In this document: piece by piece, positions 1 through 8,955 of the stretch | Layout: each line of letters opens with the position of its first letter | How positions within the stretch are numbered: position 1 is the stretch's first letter | IMG/VR virus record: IMGVR_UViG_3300037558_003022 | Location: 1 to 35,081 of that record | Reading direction: 5' to 3' (one strand) | Source: a virus | Length of the DNA: 35,081 bases | Made by a program: the position numbers and the translations under genes | Notes under the pieces: model-generated | Databases searched by the model: none | What the model was told of the DNA's origin: nothing | The model's input: only the letters and a program-made list of their open reading frames with translations

Positions 1-2025
1 TCAGGGCAGCGTGCCTTCGTCGGCCAGTAGGAAATCGTGCATCGGCCAACCTTCGAATTCGTCATAGTCGCCCGATGAATCGCGCAGGTTGCCCGCAAGA
101 CCTGTATACGGTGCCATCCCGGCCGCGGTCAGCTTGGCATATCGCCAGGTCAGTCCGCTGGGATCCTGTCCCAAGTTGATCGTTACCTTGCGGTCCGAAA
201 CGGTCACCGACGTGATGGCGACCGGCGTCTCCAGGTTGTCTACCACGGTGAAGCCGTAATTCGCCTGCAGCGGCACGAGATTGGTATCAATCGTCAGCGA
301 GCGCGATGCCACCAGGACGATCGCGTTGCCGTCCTCGTAGAAATCCACGATGCGCAGCGCCTGCCGGCCGGTCATCATCGCGTGGCGCGCGGCATAGGCG
401 CCCATGCGCCGTACGCTGGCAGCCGCGGCGTGTACGTCTTCCGCCCAGTCGAGCGCCCATGTCGGCGCCACCTGCTCAACCAGATCGCTCTGATCGTCTG
501 CATCGCGCAGGCCCATGGCGATTTCCCAGACCTGGTCGATGGTCGAACCGCCCGCATCGCTGCCATCCTGCACCACGTAGGTCTTGCGCGGATAATCGCC
601 CGGCACCGCTGCACGGCTGTCGGCGTCGTAATCTTCGGCAAGCTGGATCACCAGCGGGGTAAAGACAGCGCGGGTATCGCCCGCAGATGCGTTGGCGATC
701 CCCTGCCAGTACATCTGGCCCATGTGGTGGAAATCGCTGCCCAGGCCATCGGCGAATGTCTTGGCAGCGGCAACCTGCGTGATGCCGGGGGTATACTCGT
801 CAGGCGCGGCACCTTTGGACAATTCCTGTACCGTACGCCCGGCTGCCGCGTTCGTGCCCATCACGATCGGCCGATCGCCGCGCACATTTGATGGCAATCC
901 GGCATCCATCCGGCGTTCATTGTAATAAGCGGCAAAGCCGTAGATCGGCCGCTCGTTCCCGCCGATCGTCCCGGCCTTCAGGTCCAACACCGCGGCCCCG
1001 TCCAGCGCGAACCCCTTGGCACCATATTCCTGGCGCATGCTGATTGCCGCTTGGTTGCCGGCCGCGTTCGACTGGCCGGCATTGCCCATGTAAGAGACCA
1101 CAGCCGTGCCGGTTGCCAGCTCATCCTTGATCGTGCCGCGCCCCGGCGCGATGCGCGGATCGGTCACCACCGTATCCGCTGCCTCGCCATCGCTGGCAGT
1201 GAATTTTACGGCGAAGATAGCATCGTTGTTGTCATCGGCATCGATGTAATTCGGCGTTCCTACGTTGCCGCCAGTCCATTGGTTATAGGCAGCGCCACCG
1301 CTGGCGATACGTCCAATCACCCCATTGCCGACGAAGCCGGTGAAGGCCCCGGCAGGAACCGAAAGTGCACCTGAAAAGCGATTGTACCCGGCCGTCAGGG
1401 AGAAGGTCACCTCGTCGACCAGAGTGAGCGCTCCGGTGCCAGCGTCGCGCGTCCAGCTGCGTGCGCGGGCTTCCCCCGCTGCGAAGGCGATGAACTCGAA
1501 TTCGCGGACCGTCTGATCGCGCGGCGATGGTTGGTTGATCGTTACGTTGGCCGAGCCTACGGCCGCAATGACCACCGCCGCTTCAATATCGTCGATATTC
1601 CCAAAGACATAGGATTCGCCAACGGTATCCAGCAGCGTCACTTCCAGGTTCTTGATCCGGCTTTCCAGCGTGGCTGCATCGCCTATCAGTTCAACGGCGA
1701 TGGCATGCAGCGTGCCGGTGTTGTCCCACGTACCTCCGCCGCTCGCTCCCGTCTTCACATACAAATCGTTATTGGCAGGGTCGCCATCGCCGTGGACCAG
1801 CGCCACCGTTTCAGGATCATGCGCCAGGTCGGCGTCCAGTTCGGCCTTGGTTGCATAGCTGACCGAAACCAGGGCGCCAAGGGCGGCATTCGATATCGCC
1901 GCCTCGATCAAAATGCCCAGGATGCGCTGTTCGGCCTTGCCGGGATTGTGCGCACCGCTCGATGCCACGCCATCGGTGACGAAATCGCGGTACACCTCTT
2001 CGAACTTGTCAGTGATAGCGCCCAT
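1..2025 (-). CDS. Tail-associated SGNH/sialate esterase-like protein
   Basis: Protein of 674 residues, last of the tail genes in the window. A GQSN block (residues 317-320, Ser319 as likely nucleophile), a WQG block (440-442) and a late D-x-H block (Asp530, His532) match the order of SGNH hydrolases of the sialate O-acetylesterase type. The first 300 residues are beta-rich and probably attach to the particle or form a stalk. The role is inferred: de-acetylation of surface glycan during adsorption, as for tail-spike esterases. The ATG follows GGAAGACGAGTA, a good ribosome site, 20 bases after the tail-tip gene. The stop codon is the first three bases of the window, so the gene is complete. Exact substrate is unknown. 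Confidence 0.72.
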   Translation of the reverse strand: MGAITDKFEEVYRDFVTDGVASSGAHNPGKAEQRILGILIEAAISNAALGALVSVSYATKAELDADLAHDPETVALVHGDGDPANNDLYVKTGASGGGTWDNTGTLHAIAVELIGDAATLESRIKNLEVTLLDTVGESYVFGNIDDIEAAVVIAAVGSANVTINQPSPRDQTVREFEFIAFAAGEARARSWTRDAGTGALTLVDEVTFSLTAGYNRFSGALSVPAGAFTGFVGNGVIGRIASGGAAYNQWTGGNVGTPNYIDADDNNDAIFAVKFTASDGEAADTVVTDPRIAPGRGTIKDELATGTAVVSYMGNAGQSNAAGNQAAISMRQEYGAKGFALDGAAVLDLKAGTIGGNERPIYGFAAYYNERRMDAGLPSNVRGDRPIVMGTNAAAGRTVQELSKGAAPDEYTPGITQVAAAKTFADGLGSDFHHMGQMYWQGIANASAGDTRAVFTPLVIQLAEDYDADSRAAVPGDYPRKTYVVQDGSDAGGSTIDQVWEIAMGLRDADDQSDLVEQVAPTWALDWAEDVHAAAASVRRMGAYAARHAMMTGRQALRIVDFYEDGNAIVLVASRSLTIDTNLVPLQANYGFTVVDNLETPVAITSVTVSDRKVTINLGQDPSGLTWRYAKLTAAGMAPYTGLAGNLRDSSGDYDEFEGWPMHDFLLADEGTLP

Positions 2026-2045
2026 TACTCGTCTTCCTTCGCTGT

Positions 2046-4127
2046 TCAGGTCACTGTGGCCGTCACCGATCCGATGGCGGCGCTGGGGTTGCCGGCCGCG
2101 TCGTATCCACGCGCCCAGAAATAGTGGGTGCCGGCGGCAAGCCCGGCCTCGGTGTGGGTCTTCAGCTCGCCAAGGCCGCCCGTGAACTCGCCGCCGATCT
2201 GGGTGGCGGTGCCCAGATTATCGGCCGTGTTCTCGAACAGCTTCACGTGATCGAAGACAGCTTGCGGGTTGCGCCAGTCGATCACCGCCTCGCCTGCCGC
2301 GCCCGCTGCCGCCGAAAGGCCGGTGGGTGCCGGCACGCTGGTGGCCGCTGTGGGGGTAATGGTGGCGGTGGCGCTCCACGCGCTGGTCCGTCCGCCGATC
2401 GACCGAGCCCGCACGCGCACTTCGTGCTCGATCCCGCTGTTCACCGGGCCGCTGCGCGCGCTGAAAGTCGCATCATCGACCACCATGGTCACCCATTCGC
2501 CAGCGGGCGTTTCGCGCAGCTGCGCTTCGAAGGTCAGACCTTTGCGGCCGGGATCGTCCCATGTGGCAGCGATCGCTACGCCGTTCGCATCGCCGAACGA
2601 AAGCGCGACTGCAGACAGGGCGAGGCCGGTGGGCGCCGCAAGCGTGGGATCGCCTTTCGGCGGCGTCGAGCTGGCTGGCGGCGTCCCTTCAACGGCGGTG
2701 GCATCGTCCAGCCAGTCGCCCGGCTTCACCTGCGACAGTTCGGCCTCGATCGACTTGGTGCGCACGAACAGCCGCAGACGCTTGATCTCGAACCAGGCAG
2801 CGATGCCCATCACGTCGGTCTCGAGCCGGCAGAACCTTCGGCCCAACAGGTCCAATCCGCGCAGATCCAGCAGCGCGGTCAGATGCCAACGGTCAGGGTC
2901 CAGGCTTTCGGCATGGCGGTATCCCACGCGGATCGCCTGGTTGTGATGCGGGATGTAATTGGCCGGCAGCGATTGCGGATCGCTGTTGGGATCGGATCCG
3001 CTGTTCGGCACGGTCAGCGTGTTCGCTTCCTGCTGGCGGTAGCCAATCGCGCTTTCGGTATAGAGGACCTTGATCGCGCTGGTGCGGTGGCGCGTGGTCG
3101 GCCCCTGTTCCACGCTCAGCGCCTTGATCGCATCATCGGTGATGGTGACGTCGGGTTCTTCCCACCGGCCGGCCTGGATGTTCAGCTTGCCGTTGGCATC
3201 CTGGAAGGCCCAGCCATCGGCCGCCTTCAGCATGTCGGCAAACACATCTTTACGGTCTTCGTTGACCAGCGAATAGCTGGCCCAGCAGCGCCAGCGCGCG
3301 ACGGTGCCCCCCACGGCGGCGGGCACCTGATCGTCCGATACCGCCGCCTCGATCGCGATATTGGTCCAGTTTACATTGTCGTATCCGCCGCCATAGCCAT
3401 CGCTGTCGGCCCAGTAATTCGCCGTCACCAGCGCCCAGTTGTCCGACCACGGCCAGGTGGTGGGATCGTCCACCCGTTGCGGGCCAGTGCCCATCACGAC
3501 GAAGCCTTCGCCATCATCGTAGATTACGGCCGTGCTGTCCTGTCGCGGATCGTAGCAGGAGCACCCTTTGCGGACCTGCGAATATTCGGGGATCCGGCCG
3601 TTATAGACTGCGTTGAAGTCTTCCTGGTCTACCGGGTCGCAGATGATCGCGACATGCGCGCAGCCGCGCTGGCGGTGGTCGGCCGTCCATTCGGGAAAGA
3701 TGGCGGTCAGCTCGCCGATCGCGCTCTGGTTCGGATCGCCGGGCCGGGTGATGATATGCACCGCGCCCTTGAAGCTGGGATCGCTGATCGTGCCGCTGCC
3801 ATCCACGTTCACCACTTCATCGTGCAGGCGGTGCTCGATGATGTCGTTCTCGTGACCCGTGCCCAGCGTCAGAACCTTGCCCAGCGTGCCTTCCTTGCTC
3901 GCCTCGAAGCTAACCTGCCCGCTGGTGTGGACAATGCCCCAGTTCTTCTTGCGCGATCCCACAGCCGCGCGCGTTTCGATCTGGCCGTCTTCGGGCTTCG
4001 GTCGACCCGGCTTGAACAGCTGGCTGAGGCCGAAGGTGATCGCGAAGGTGACGACATGCGCGATGATGCTGGCCGCCAATTGGGACAGCCCCCACTTGAA
4101 GAGCACGCCTGCTATGGCCTGGGGCAT
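2046..4127 (-). CDS. Tail tip / host-specificity protein (J-like)
   Basis: Protein of 693 residues. The ATG at 4127 was chosen because GGAGG lies just upstream; a longer reading frame has a basic, shadow-like start. The N-terminus is hydrophobic (about residues 2-38). A central region rich in Trp, Tyr and Asp resembles the tip-attachment proteins of lambda J and gene-transfer-agent type. Two fibronectin-III-like beta modules fill the last 200 residues or so. The gene overlaps the stop of the upstream small gene by 16 bases. Its place after the tape measure and three small tip genes fits a receptor-binding tail hub. The family is assigned from layout and composition, so the exact subfamily is uncertain. 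Confidence 0.7.
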   Translation of the reverse strand: MPQAIAGVLFKWGLSQLAASIIAHVVTFAITFGLSQLFKPGRPKPEDGQIETRAAVGSRKKNWGIVHTSGQVSFEASKEGTLGKVLTLGTGHENDIIEHRLHDEVVNVDGSGTISDPSFKGAVHIITRPGDPNQSAIGELTAIFPEWTADHRQRGCAHVAIICDPVDQEDFNAVYNGRIPEYSQVRKGCSCYDPRQDSTAVIYDDGEGFVVMGTGPQRVDDPTTWPWSDNWALVTANYWADSDGYGGGYDNVNWTNIAIEAAVSDDQVPAAVGGTVARWRCWASYSLVNEDRKDVFADMLKAADGWAFQDANGKLNIQAGRWEEPDVTITDDAIKALSVEQGPTTRHRTSAIKVLYTESAIGYRQQEANTLTVPNSGSDPNSDPQSLPANYIPHHNQAIRVGYRHAESLDPDRWHLTALLDLRGLDLLGRRFCRLETDVMGIAAWFEIKRLRLFVRTKSIEAELSQVKPGDWLDDATAVEGTPPASSTPPKGDPTLAAPTGLALSAVALSFGDANGVAIAATWDDPGRKGLTFEAQLRETPAGEWVTMVVDDATFSARSGPVNSGIEHEVRVRARSIGGRTSAWSATATITPTAATSVPAPTGLSAAAGAAGEAVIDWRNPQAVFDHVKLFENTADNLGTATQIGGEFTGGLGELKTHTEAGLAAGTHYFWARGYDAAGNPSAAIGSVTATVT

Positions 4128-4552
4128 GGCACCCTCCAGGCATATTCGGGCTCGACCCGCACGATCTCGATGCCTTCGCCGCCGCGCGCGGCCATCATCG
4201 GCGCCTGGCCGTCGGTCCCCGCTTTGAGGCAAAGGCTGGCGGTTGGCCGGTGGTCCACGCTGGCGATGATCGCCAGATCGCCGCGGATAACGTCATTGGC
4301 GATCGGCTCGCATCCCAGCTGCTGTAGCGCCTCGGCCGCGATCTCCGCTACGCCATAAGGATCGCGCGCAATGTGCATCACCTGCGAACGCGATGGTCGG
4401 TGTGTGAATCGCCGGCCGGTCAACTGCTCGGCATAATCCAGCAGGTCGATCGCGCAATTGGCATCGGGCAAGCAGAACGGCTGCGCCAGCCAGCGCTGCA
4501 GCACCGCCGCGATCGCTGCCTCGATCGGCGCAGGGGCAACCACCGCCGCCAT
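4112..4552 (-). CDS. Small tail-tip protein, NlpC/P60-like (DUF6950-like)
   Basis: Protein of 146 residues starting at the ATG in a TGATG overlap with the stop of the upstream gene. The N-terminal half has the pattern of DUF6950/NlpC-type tail peptidases: a Trp, then Pro-Phe, then a Cys (the NCAIDL segment) followed by an Asp-rich helix. The clear catalytic His of active NlpC enzymes is not obvious, so this may be a structural relative. In siphoviruses and gene transfer agents a peptidase of this kind sits immediately before the host-specificity gene, as here. It may locally open peptidoglycan during entry. Confidence 0.55.
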   Translation of the reverse strand: MAAVVAPAPIEAAIAAVLQRWLAQPFCLPDANCAIDLLDYAEQLTGRRFTHRPSRSQVMHIARDPYGVAEIAAEALQQLGCEPIANDVIRGDLAIIASVDHRPTASLCLKAGTDGQAPMMAARGGEGIEIVRVEPEYAWRVPCPRP

Positions 4553-5148
4553 CAGTAATCGGGCCAAGTTGTGGTGATGCCGCCCGCCAGCAGGCCCACG
4601 AATTCGAAGCCGCGATCGCCAGGAAAGCGCGCGTTCTGATCGGCATCGGTGTACATGGCATGGCGCGGCCGGCTGCGCAGGGCGAAGATCTGTTCGGCGG
4701 TGATCTCGATCGATCGTTCGCCTTCCTCGGTGAAGGAAAAGCTGGGGCGCAGCATACGGAATGCCGCGATGGCAAAGGGCATGTCCCAGCAGCGCTGGTT
4801 GTACGGATCGGCCTCGTCAGGCTCGCCATGAAACTGGATGTATGCGCGGACCCAGCGGCCGCGCGCTTCGCTGTTCCATTCCTCGCGGCACTTGGTCAGG
4901 ATGTCCTGGTCGATACCCGACAGGGTGAATTTCGCCTCGGGCGCTTCGCCATTGATCGCCTGCTCGATCCCGGTGGCATCGCCCAACGTCCCGATGCCGA
5001 ACCAGCTTTCCCCGTCATTGGTATCCAGGCGGCCGTTCTCCGCCCACAGGCGCACGGTATCGCTGGCGAATTCGAAGGCGAACAGGAACGAACATTCGAC
5101 CTTCGCCCCGGCAAGGTATGCGCGGATGGTGTCGGGGAACAGGCTCAT
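4552..5148 (-). CDS. Tail-tip protein (position of DUF2163/GTA gp13)
   Basis: Protein of 198 residues between the distal-tail candidate and the NlpC-like gene. The slot matches the DUF2163 (gp13) protein of gene transfer agents, but the GFTDHD signature of that family is absent, so the family is not confirmed. The sequence is beta-rich and soluble with no signal peptide, and the C-terminus carries an Asp/Arg-rich segment followed by a Trp-Pro-Asp-Tyr end. The ATG follows GAGGG by about 6 bases. It probably forms part of the tail tip or hub. Confidence 0.55.
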   Translation of the reverse strand: MSLFPDTIRAYLAGAKVECSFLFAFEFASDTVRLWAENGRLDTNDGESWFGIGTLGDATGIEQAINGEAPEAKFTLSGIDQDILTKCREEWNSEARGRWVRAYIQFHGEPDEADPYNQRCWDMPFAIAAFRMLRPSFSFTEEGERSIEITAEQIFALRSRPRHAMYTDADQNARFPGDRGFEFVGLLAGGITTTWPDY

Positions 5149-5182
5149 AACCCGCCCTCAGGCAGCAAGGCGGTAGGGCCGA

Positions 5183-5839
5183 TCATACGAACCGCTCCAC
5201 CAGCTCCAGCGAAGGCGCGCCGTATCGCGCGCGCCGGAGCAGCAGCTCGCCCTGGTCATCGTCGATCAGCCCCGCGATCATCGTGGGCTTCAGCTTCAGC
5301 GGTTCGTTGACATAGGCCGATCGGAAGCTGGGCGTGGTCTCGATCGTCGCCACGCTGCCTTCCCACCACACGCGCCGCGCGATGTAGGGATGCTCGCCCA
5401 GGCCGAAATACAGGCCCGCTTCCAGCAACTGCCCATACTGGCCGAAGTCGGCGGTGATCGTCCGCTGTCCCTGCGCGCCCGAAACGATCACGCCTTCCAG
5501 ATCGTCAGCCAGGTGCATGGCGCCGTCGCTGAAGGTCGCCCCGTCGCTCCACGGCACCAGATGCGCGCCGATCGCGCTGTCCTTGGCCCGGTGCCACAGG
5601 TCGAACAGCGGCACGCGCACCGTGTTGGCCCGCCCTTCGAACAGCGCCATCATCGCACGCCAGGCCTTCACCTCGTCGCCGAACAGATTGCCGAAGGTCA
5701 GCTTCAGGCCGAAGGGCGGCCGGATCGCCGGCGCGGATTGCGTGAAGCCGTTCAGGCTGCGCGACAGGCCCACGGTGGCGCGCGGCGGCAGCACGGCAAT
5801 ATCCTGCGGCACCAAATTGGCTGGCCAATTGAAGATCAT
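5183..5839 (-). CDS. Distal tail-like protein
   Basis: Protein of 218 residues that starts in an ATGA overlap with the tape-measure stop, so it is translated with it. The start (MIFNWPANLVP) and the WRAMMALFEG, RVPLFDLW and YFGLGEH segments recur in tail proteins encoded just after the tape measure in siphovirus-type transposable phages. By position it should form the distal tail ring that joins tube to tip. No catalytic motif or membrane segment is seen. The assignment rests on position more than on motifs. Confidence 0.55.
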   Translation of the reverse strand: MIFNWPANLVPQDIAVLPPRATVGLSRSLNGFTQSAPAIRPPFGLKLTFGNLFGDEVKAWRAMMALFEGRANTVRVPLFDLWHRAKDSAIGAHLVPWSDGATFSDGAMHLADDLEGVIVSGAQGQRTITADFGQYGQLLEAGLYFGLGEHPYIARRVWWEGSVATIETTPSFRSAYVNEPLKLKPTMIAGLIDDDQGELLLRRARYGAPSLELVERFV

Positions 5840-8199
5840 TGGCGCCGCTCCAGCGTATCCTGCACGCGCGATGCGGCGACCTGATCGTAACCAGCCACTG
5901 CAGCCTGCGCTTCGCCGCGGGCGATCTGGTTCATCTGGTCCAGCAGATCCTGCGTCACCACCGCACCGCGCAGATCATAATAGTTGGACGATCCGCCGGC
6001 AGCGTTTGCGCCGCGCATGCCGCCATTGTCGTTCGCACCGGCCGGATCGATGCGGCCCGGCGCCAACGGCAGGAACAGCCCCGGCGCAGTGCTGCGCTCG
6101 TTCACGGCGTAGATCTTGCCGGGCGACACTGGGCCGCCTTCGGCGCGCCCGCCGCCAAAGATGCCTAGGACGGAAGAAAACAGCCCGCCGACGAAATCTC
6201 CGGCCCCGGCGCTTTGCAGCGCTTCTGCAAACGGGGCGATCAGCACCTGCTGGATGAACATGTCGATGATGCCGCTAAGGAACGGATCATCCACGCCAAG
6301 TGCGTCGGTAATCCCATCGCGCATGCCGGCGCGCAGATGTTCCAGTTCGTCGATTACCAGCTGCTCACCCCACCGGCGCATTTCTTCGGGGCCCATGTTC
6401 AGATCGTCGGTATAGCGCTCCAGCGGGCCGCGCTGGTCCAGCCTCATCCCCTCGCGATCGGCAGCCTGCCGTTCCTCCAGCAGCGCACGCGCCTGCGCCG
6501 CATCGAGGATGCGCCCCTGGGCGATATCCTGCTCCAGCAGCTTGCGCTCGATCTCCTGCTGCAAATCAAGCGCGCGCTTCTCCAGCGCGAACCTTTCATC
6601 CAGTCCCAGCGCAACGCCCGCCTGCGCGTCCAGCGCATCGGCCTGCATCGCCAGCATTTCCAGCGCCATCGCATTCTCGCGCTCGGAAATGCGCTGCAGC
6701 TCTGCCTGGCCCAGCAGGCCGGGCTCTTGCACTACGATCGCGCCATCGGCGCCTACGGCCTCGCGCTTGCCGTACAGCAGGTCCAGATGCGCCAGCATCG
6801 CTTGCTTCTGCGCGGCGGTGAAATCCTTGTTGTTCTGGATCTGGCGCTCGCGTTCATCGCGCTCGGCGCCCAGCAGGTCCATTCGGATCGCAAGCTCATC
6901 ATCGATGCTGGTCGCCAGCTGCAGGCGAGCGCGCAGCTCTTCCTGCTGTTGCTGGGCCAGTTCCGATAGGTAGCGGTCCTCGATGCGGGCAATTTGGTCC
7001 GCTGCACTGCGGCCCGATCGGCGGGAACCGCCTCCGCGACCGCCACCATTTTCCGGCTGCAGGAATTGCTGAAGGGCGCCCTGATCGCCGCTGAGCGATT
7101 TGTCGGCATCAGTGTAATAGGCCTCATTCTCAGCGCCGATATTGAAATTCTGGATCGCCTGGAGCGCCTTGTTCAATGCCTCATCGTCGATCTGATTGGA
7201 GCGCCGAAGCGAGTTCAGGCCGCTGACAGCGCCGGCATATCGTACGTTTCGATCTTCGCGGGAAAGGCCGTCCAGACCGTCCATGTAGGAGGCAACAATA
7301 TCCGCAGTGGGATCCCCGGTTCGGACTAAACGGACTCCACCCATCAGGCCGGCCTGCACTTCCACCGAGCCCTTTCGGATATCGATCATTTCCTTGCGCG
7401 CAGCCGTTTGCATCTTTCGAGCATCGATCTGCCCCGCGATCGCCTGCGCTCGCGCGTTCGCCAGCAGTGCGACCGTGTTCTCCTTCAGCTTGCCGGTGGT
7501 CAGGTCGATCGCGTTGCCGACGATACTCTGCGCATCCGCAAAGGAATTGCTGGCGAGCTCGGCGGCCTCGAACGCCTCTTCAGCTTCCCATAGCGAACTG
7601 ACCAGCGGCACCAGCGCCGTCGTCGCCGCCATTAACCCCAGGCCCCAAGGCCCACCCAGAAAACCGATGAGGCCCTTTGCACCGCCCTGCATCAGGCCGA
7701 TCGCCTGGACCACCTGCATGCCCTGGCTGGCGAAGATCTGCATCGGGCGAGCGCCAAGGCTGTACATCGTCGCCACATCGCCCAGCTGCATCGCCAGCTG
7801 CTGCGATCCTGCGCGCTGGGCGTTCGTCAGCTCGATGTTCTGCTGCTGTGGAACTTGCGCCAACTCGTAAGCAGACTTGGTCTGTTTCAGCGTGGCGATC
7901 TGCTCGCGGTGCTCCGCTTGCACCAAACTCAGCGCGGTCTTCGTCTCGAGAAGCGATCGGTTGTATTCCTCCACCGAAATCTCGCCCGCCTTCAGAGCGG
8001 CCTTGGCCTGGTCGATTTCGCGCTTGGCTGCTGTCTGGCTGGCAGCGAGGCGCGCGATCGATGCGTCGGCATCCTTGTATGCCTGGACGTAGGCGCGGGC
8101 TTCGCCCTCGGATTGCTCGATCGCGCGGTCCAGGTCCGCCACGGCACGCTGCGCGCCTTCGCTATCGCCGGAAATCACCAGTGCGGTACGCAGCGTCAT
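5836..8199 (-). CDS. Tail length tape measure protein
   Basis: Protein of 787 residues. Residues 1-125 are long charged coiled coil, 170-215 contain a Gly/Ala-rich hydrophobic segment, 390-560 is again coiled coil rich in Gln, Glu and Arg, and the C-terminus ends in a Gly-rich stretch (GGPVSPG, then VNERSTAPG) typical of lambda-type tape measures. It would set tail length and pass DNA and itself through the envelope at injection. Using about 1.5 angstrom per residue, known for siphoviruses, the tail would be near 120 nm (inference). The ATG follows GAGAAGG. The gene comes directly after the chaperone GT frame, the classic lambda order. No lytic domain was seen in it. Confidence 0.85.
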   Translation of the reverse strand: MTLRTALVISGDSEGAQRAVADLDRAIEQSEGEARAYVQAYKDADASIARLAASQTAAKREIDQAKAALKAGEISVEEYNRSLLETKTALSLVQAEHREQIATLKQTKSAYELAQVPQQQNIELTNAQRAGSQQLAMQLGDVATMYSLGARPMQIFASQGMQVVQAIGLMQGGAKGLIGFLGGPWGLGLMAATTALVPLVSSLWEAEEAFEAAELASNSFADAQSIVGNAIDLTTGKLKENTVALLANARAQAIAGQIDARKMQTAARKEMIDIRKGSVEVQAGLMGGVRLVRTGDPTADIVASYMDGLDGLSREDRNVRYAGAVSGLNSLRRSNQIDDEALNKALQAIQNFNIGAENEAYYTDADKSLSGDQGALQQFLQPENGGGRGGGSRRSGRSAADQIARIEDRYLSELAQQQQEELRARLQLATSIDDELAIRMDLLGAERDERERQIQNNKDFTAAQKQAMLAHLDLLYGKREAVGADGAIVVQEPGLLGQAELQRISERENAMALEMLAMQADALDAQAGVALGLDERFALEKRALDLQQEIERKLLEQDIAQGRILDAAQARALLEERQAADREGMRLDQRGPLERYTDDLNMGPEEMRRWGEQLVIDELEHLRAGMRDGITDALGVDDPFLSGIIDMFIQQVLIAPFAEALQSAGAGDFVGGLFSSVLGIFGGGRAEGGPVSPGKIYAVNERSTAPGLFLPLAPGRIDPAGANDNGGMRGANAAGGSSNYYDLRGAVVTQDLLDQMNQIARGEAQAAVAGYDQVAASRVQDTLERRQ

Positions 8200-8203
8200 C
8201 GCT

Positions 8204-8892
8204 CTATCCTTCTCCGCCGTTCAGTTCGATCGTCGCCGCGCGCTCCATCACGCGCACGCCCTTCCACTGTTCAGCAGTCACGGTAATGCCCGCCATTTCG
8301 AGCCCGGCTTTCGCCGCGGTGTAATCGAGCCCGAGATAGCGATAGGCGCCCATGCCGATCGGCGCGGTTCGCCATTGGGTGGATATTGCAGTGAAGGCCC
8401 GAACGATCGGCCAGTTATCCGGCCATATATCCATCTCGCGTGCCGGCGTGACCGCTGCGCGCAGTCGCTCGATCACCTCGGGCGGAAAGCCGAATGCTTG
8501 CGCGTCTTGCGCTGCTTCGCCGGGACCGGCGGCGCCGCCCACAAGGGCGCGCGCCGCCACTTTCAGTTTCCCTCCTTCGCCCCGTTCAGAGCGGCGAAGT
8601 ATGTCTTCACAATCGCCTTGCGCGCCCAGGGCAGGCGGGTGACCTGGTCGCGAACATTGTCCGAATACTCGAGGGTCTTCCCCTCCACATCGCCGATATC
8701 GTGCAACTCCACGATGATCCGCTCGAGGAACGCCTTCACGCTGGTGGCATCCAACATGTCGAAGCTCTCGGCCTCGTCCATGCCGATCGCGCGGAAGGTC
8801 GCGGCGAAGCTCTGATCCTCGAACCCGCCATCCACCGGCACCTTGGCGGTTACTGTGTGGCGGAAGGTCGGCTCTGCGGCCAATTTGAACAT
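8204..8892 (-). CDS. Tail assembly chaperone long form GT, made by -1 frameshift
   Basis: Predicted fusion of 229 residues: 109 from the upstream frame, then 120 from the -1 frame that begins at Leu (CTG at 8566-8564) and ends at 8204. The downstream part lacks a start codon or ribosome site of its own. Its PEVIERL, DIWPDNWPIVRAF, STQWRTAP and YLGLDY segments match the DUF1799 type of chaperone extension. The slippery heptamer lies exactly where the frames join. As in lambda, the minor GT product should bind both tube protein and tape measure while the short form G coats the tape measure. The tape-measure gene starts 5 bases after this frame. Confidence 0.85.
8563..8892 (-). CDS. Tail assembly chaperone, short form (G-like)
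   Basis: Protein of 109 residues with a beta-rich first half and helical second half, as in phage tail assembly chaperones (lambda G, HK97 gp14). It ends with the TGA at 8565-8563 directly after the slippery site. The ATG follows GAGAAGGAT. It lies between the tube gene and the tape measure, which is the invariant position of these chaperones. It is the major product of the frame-shifted pair and is expected in assembly but not in the finished particle. Confidence 0.82.
   Translation of the reverse strand: MFKLAAEPTFRHTVTAKVPVDGGFEDQSFAATFRAIGMDEAESFDMLDATSVKAFLERIIVELHDIGDVEGKTLEYSDNVRDQVTRLPWARKAIVKTYFAALNGAKEGN
8566..8572 (-). other. Programmed -1 ribosomal frameshift site GGGAAAC
   Basis: On the coding strand the zero frame reads GAG GGA AAC TGA. 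The heptamer G GGA AAC has the X XXY YYZ form, and slipping back one base gives GGG AAA, then CTG AAA GTG in the open downstream frame. The zero-frame stop follows at once. The lambda G/GT site is GGGAAAG, one base different. No downstream pseudoknot was worked out. Confidence 0.88.
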
Positions 8893-8955
8893 GCGTGTAG
8901 ATCCTTCTCAGAAGGGCCTGAGGCGCGTCTATCGCTGCCCGGCCGCAGGTGGTGG

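Noticed and set aside
2124-4358. Long rightward reading frame of 744 codons opposite the tail-tip gene
   Set aside because: Antisense shadow in GC-rich DNA: composition is Arg/Ala/Gly-rich with no family pattern, and the leftward gene has strong features and ribosome site.
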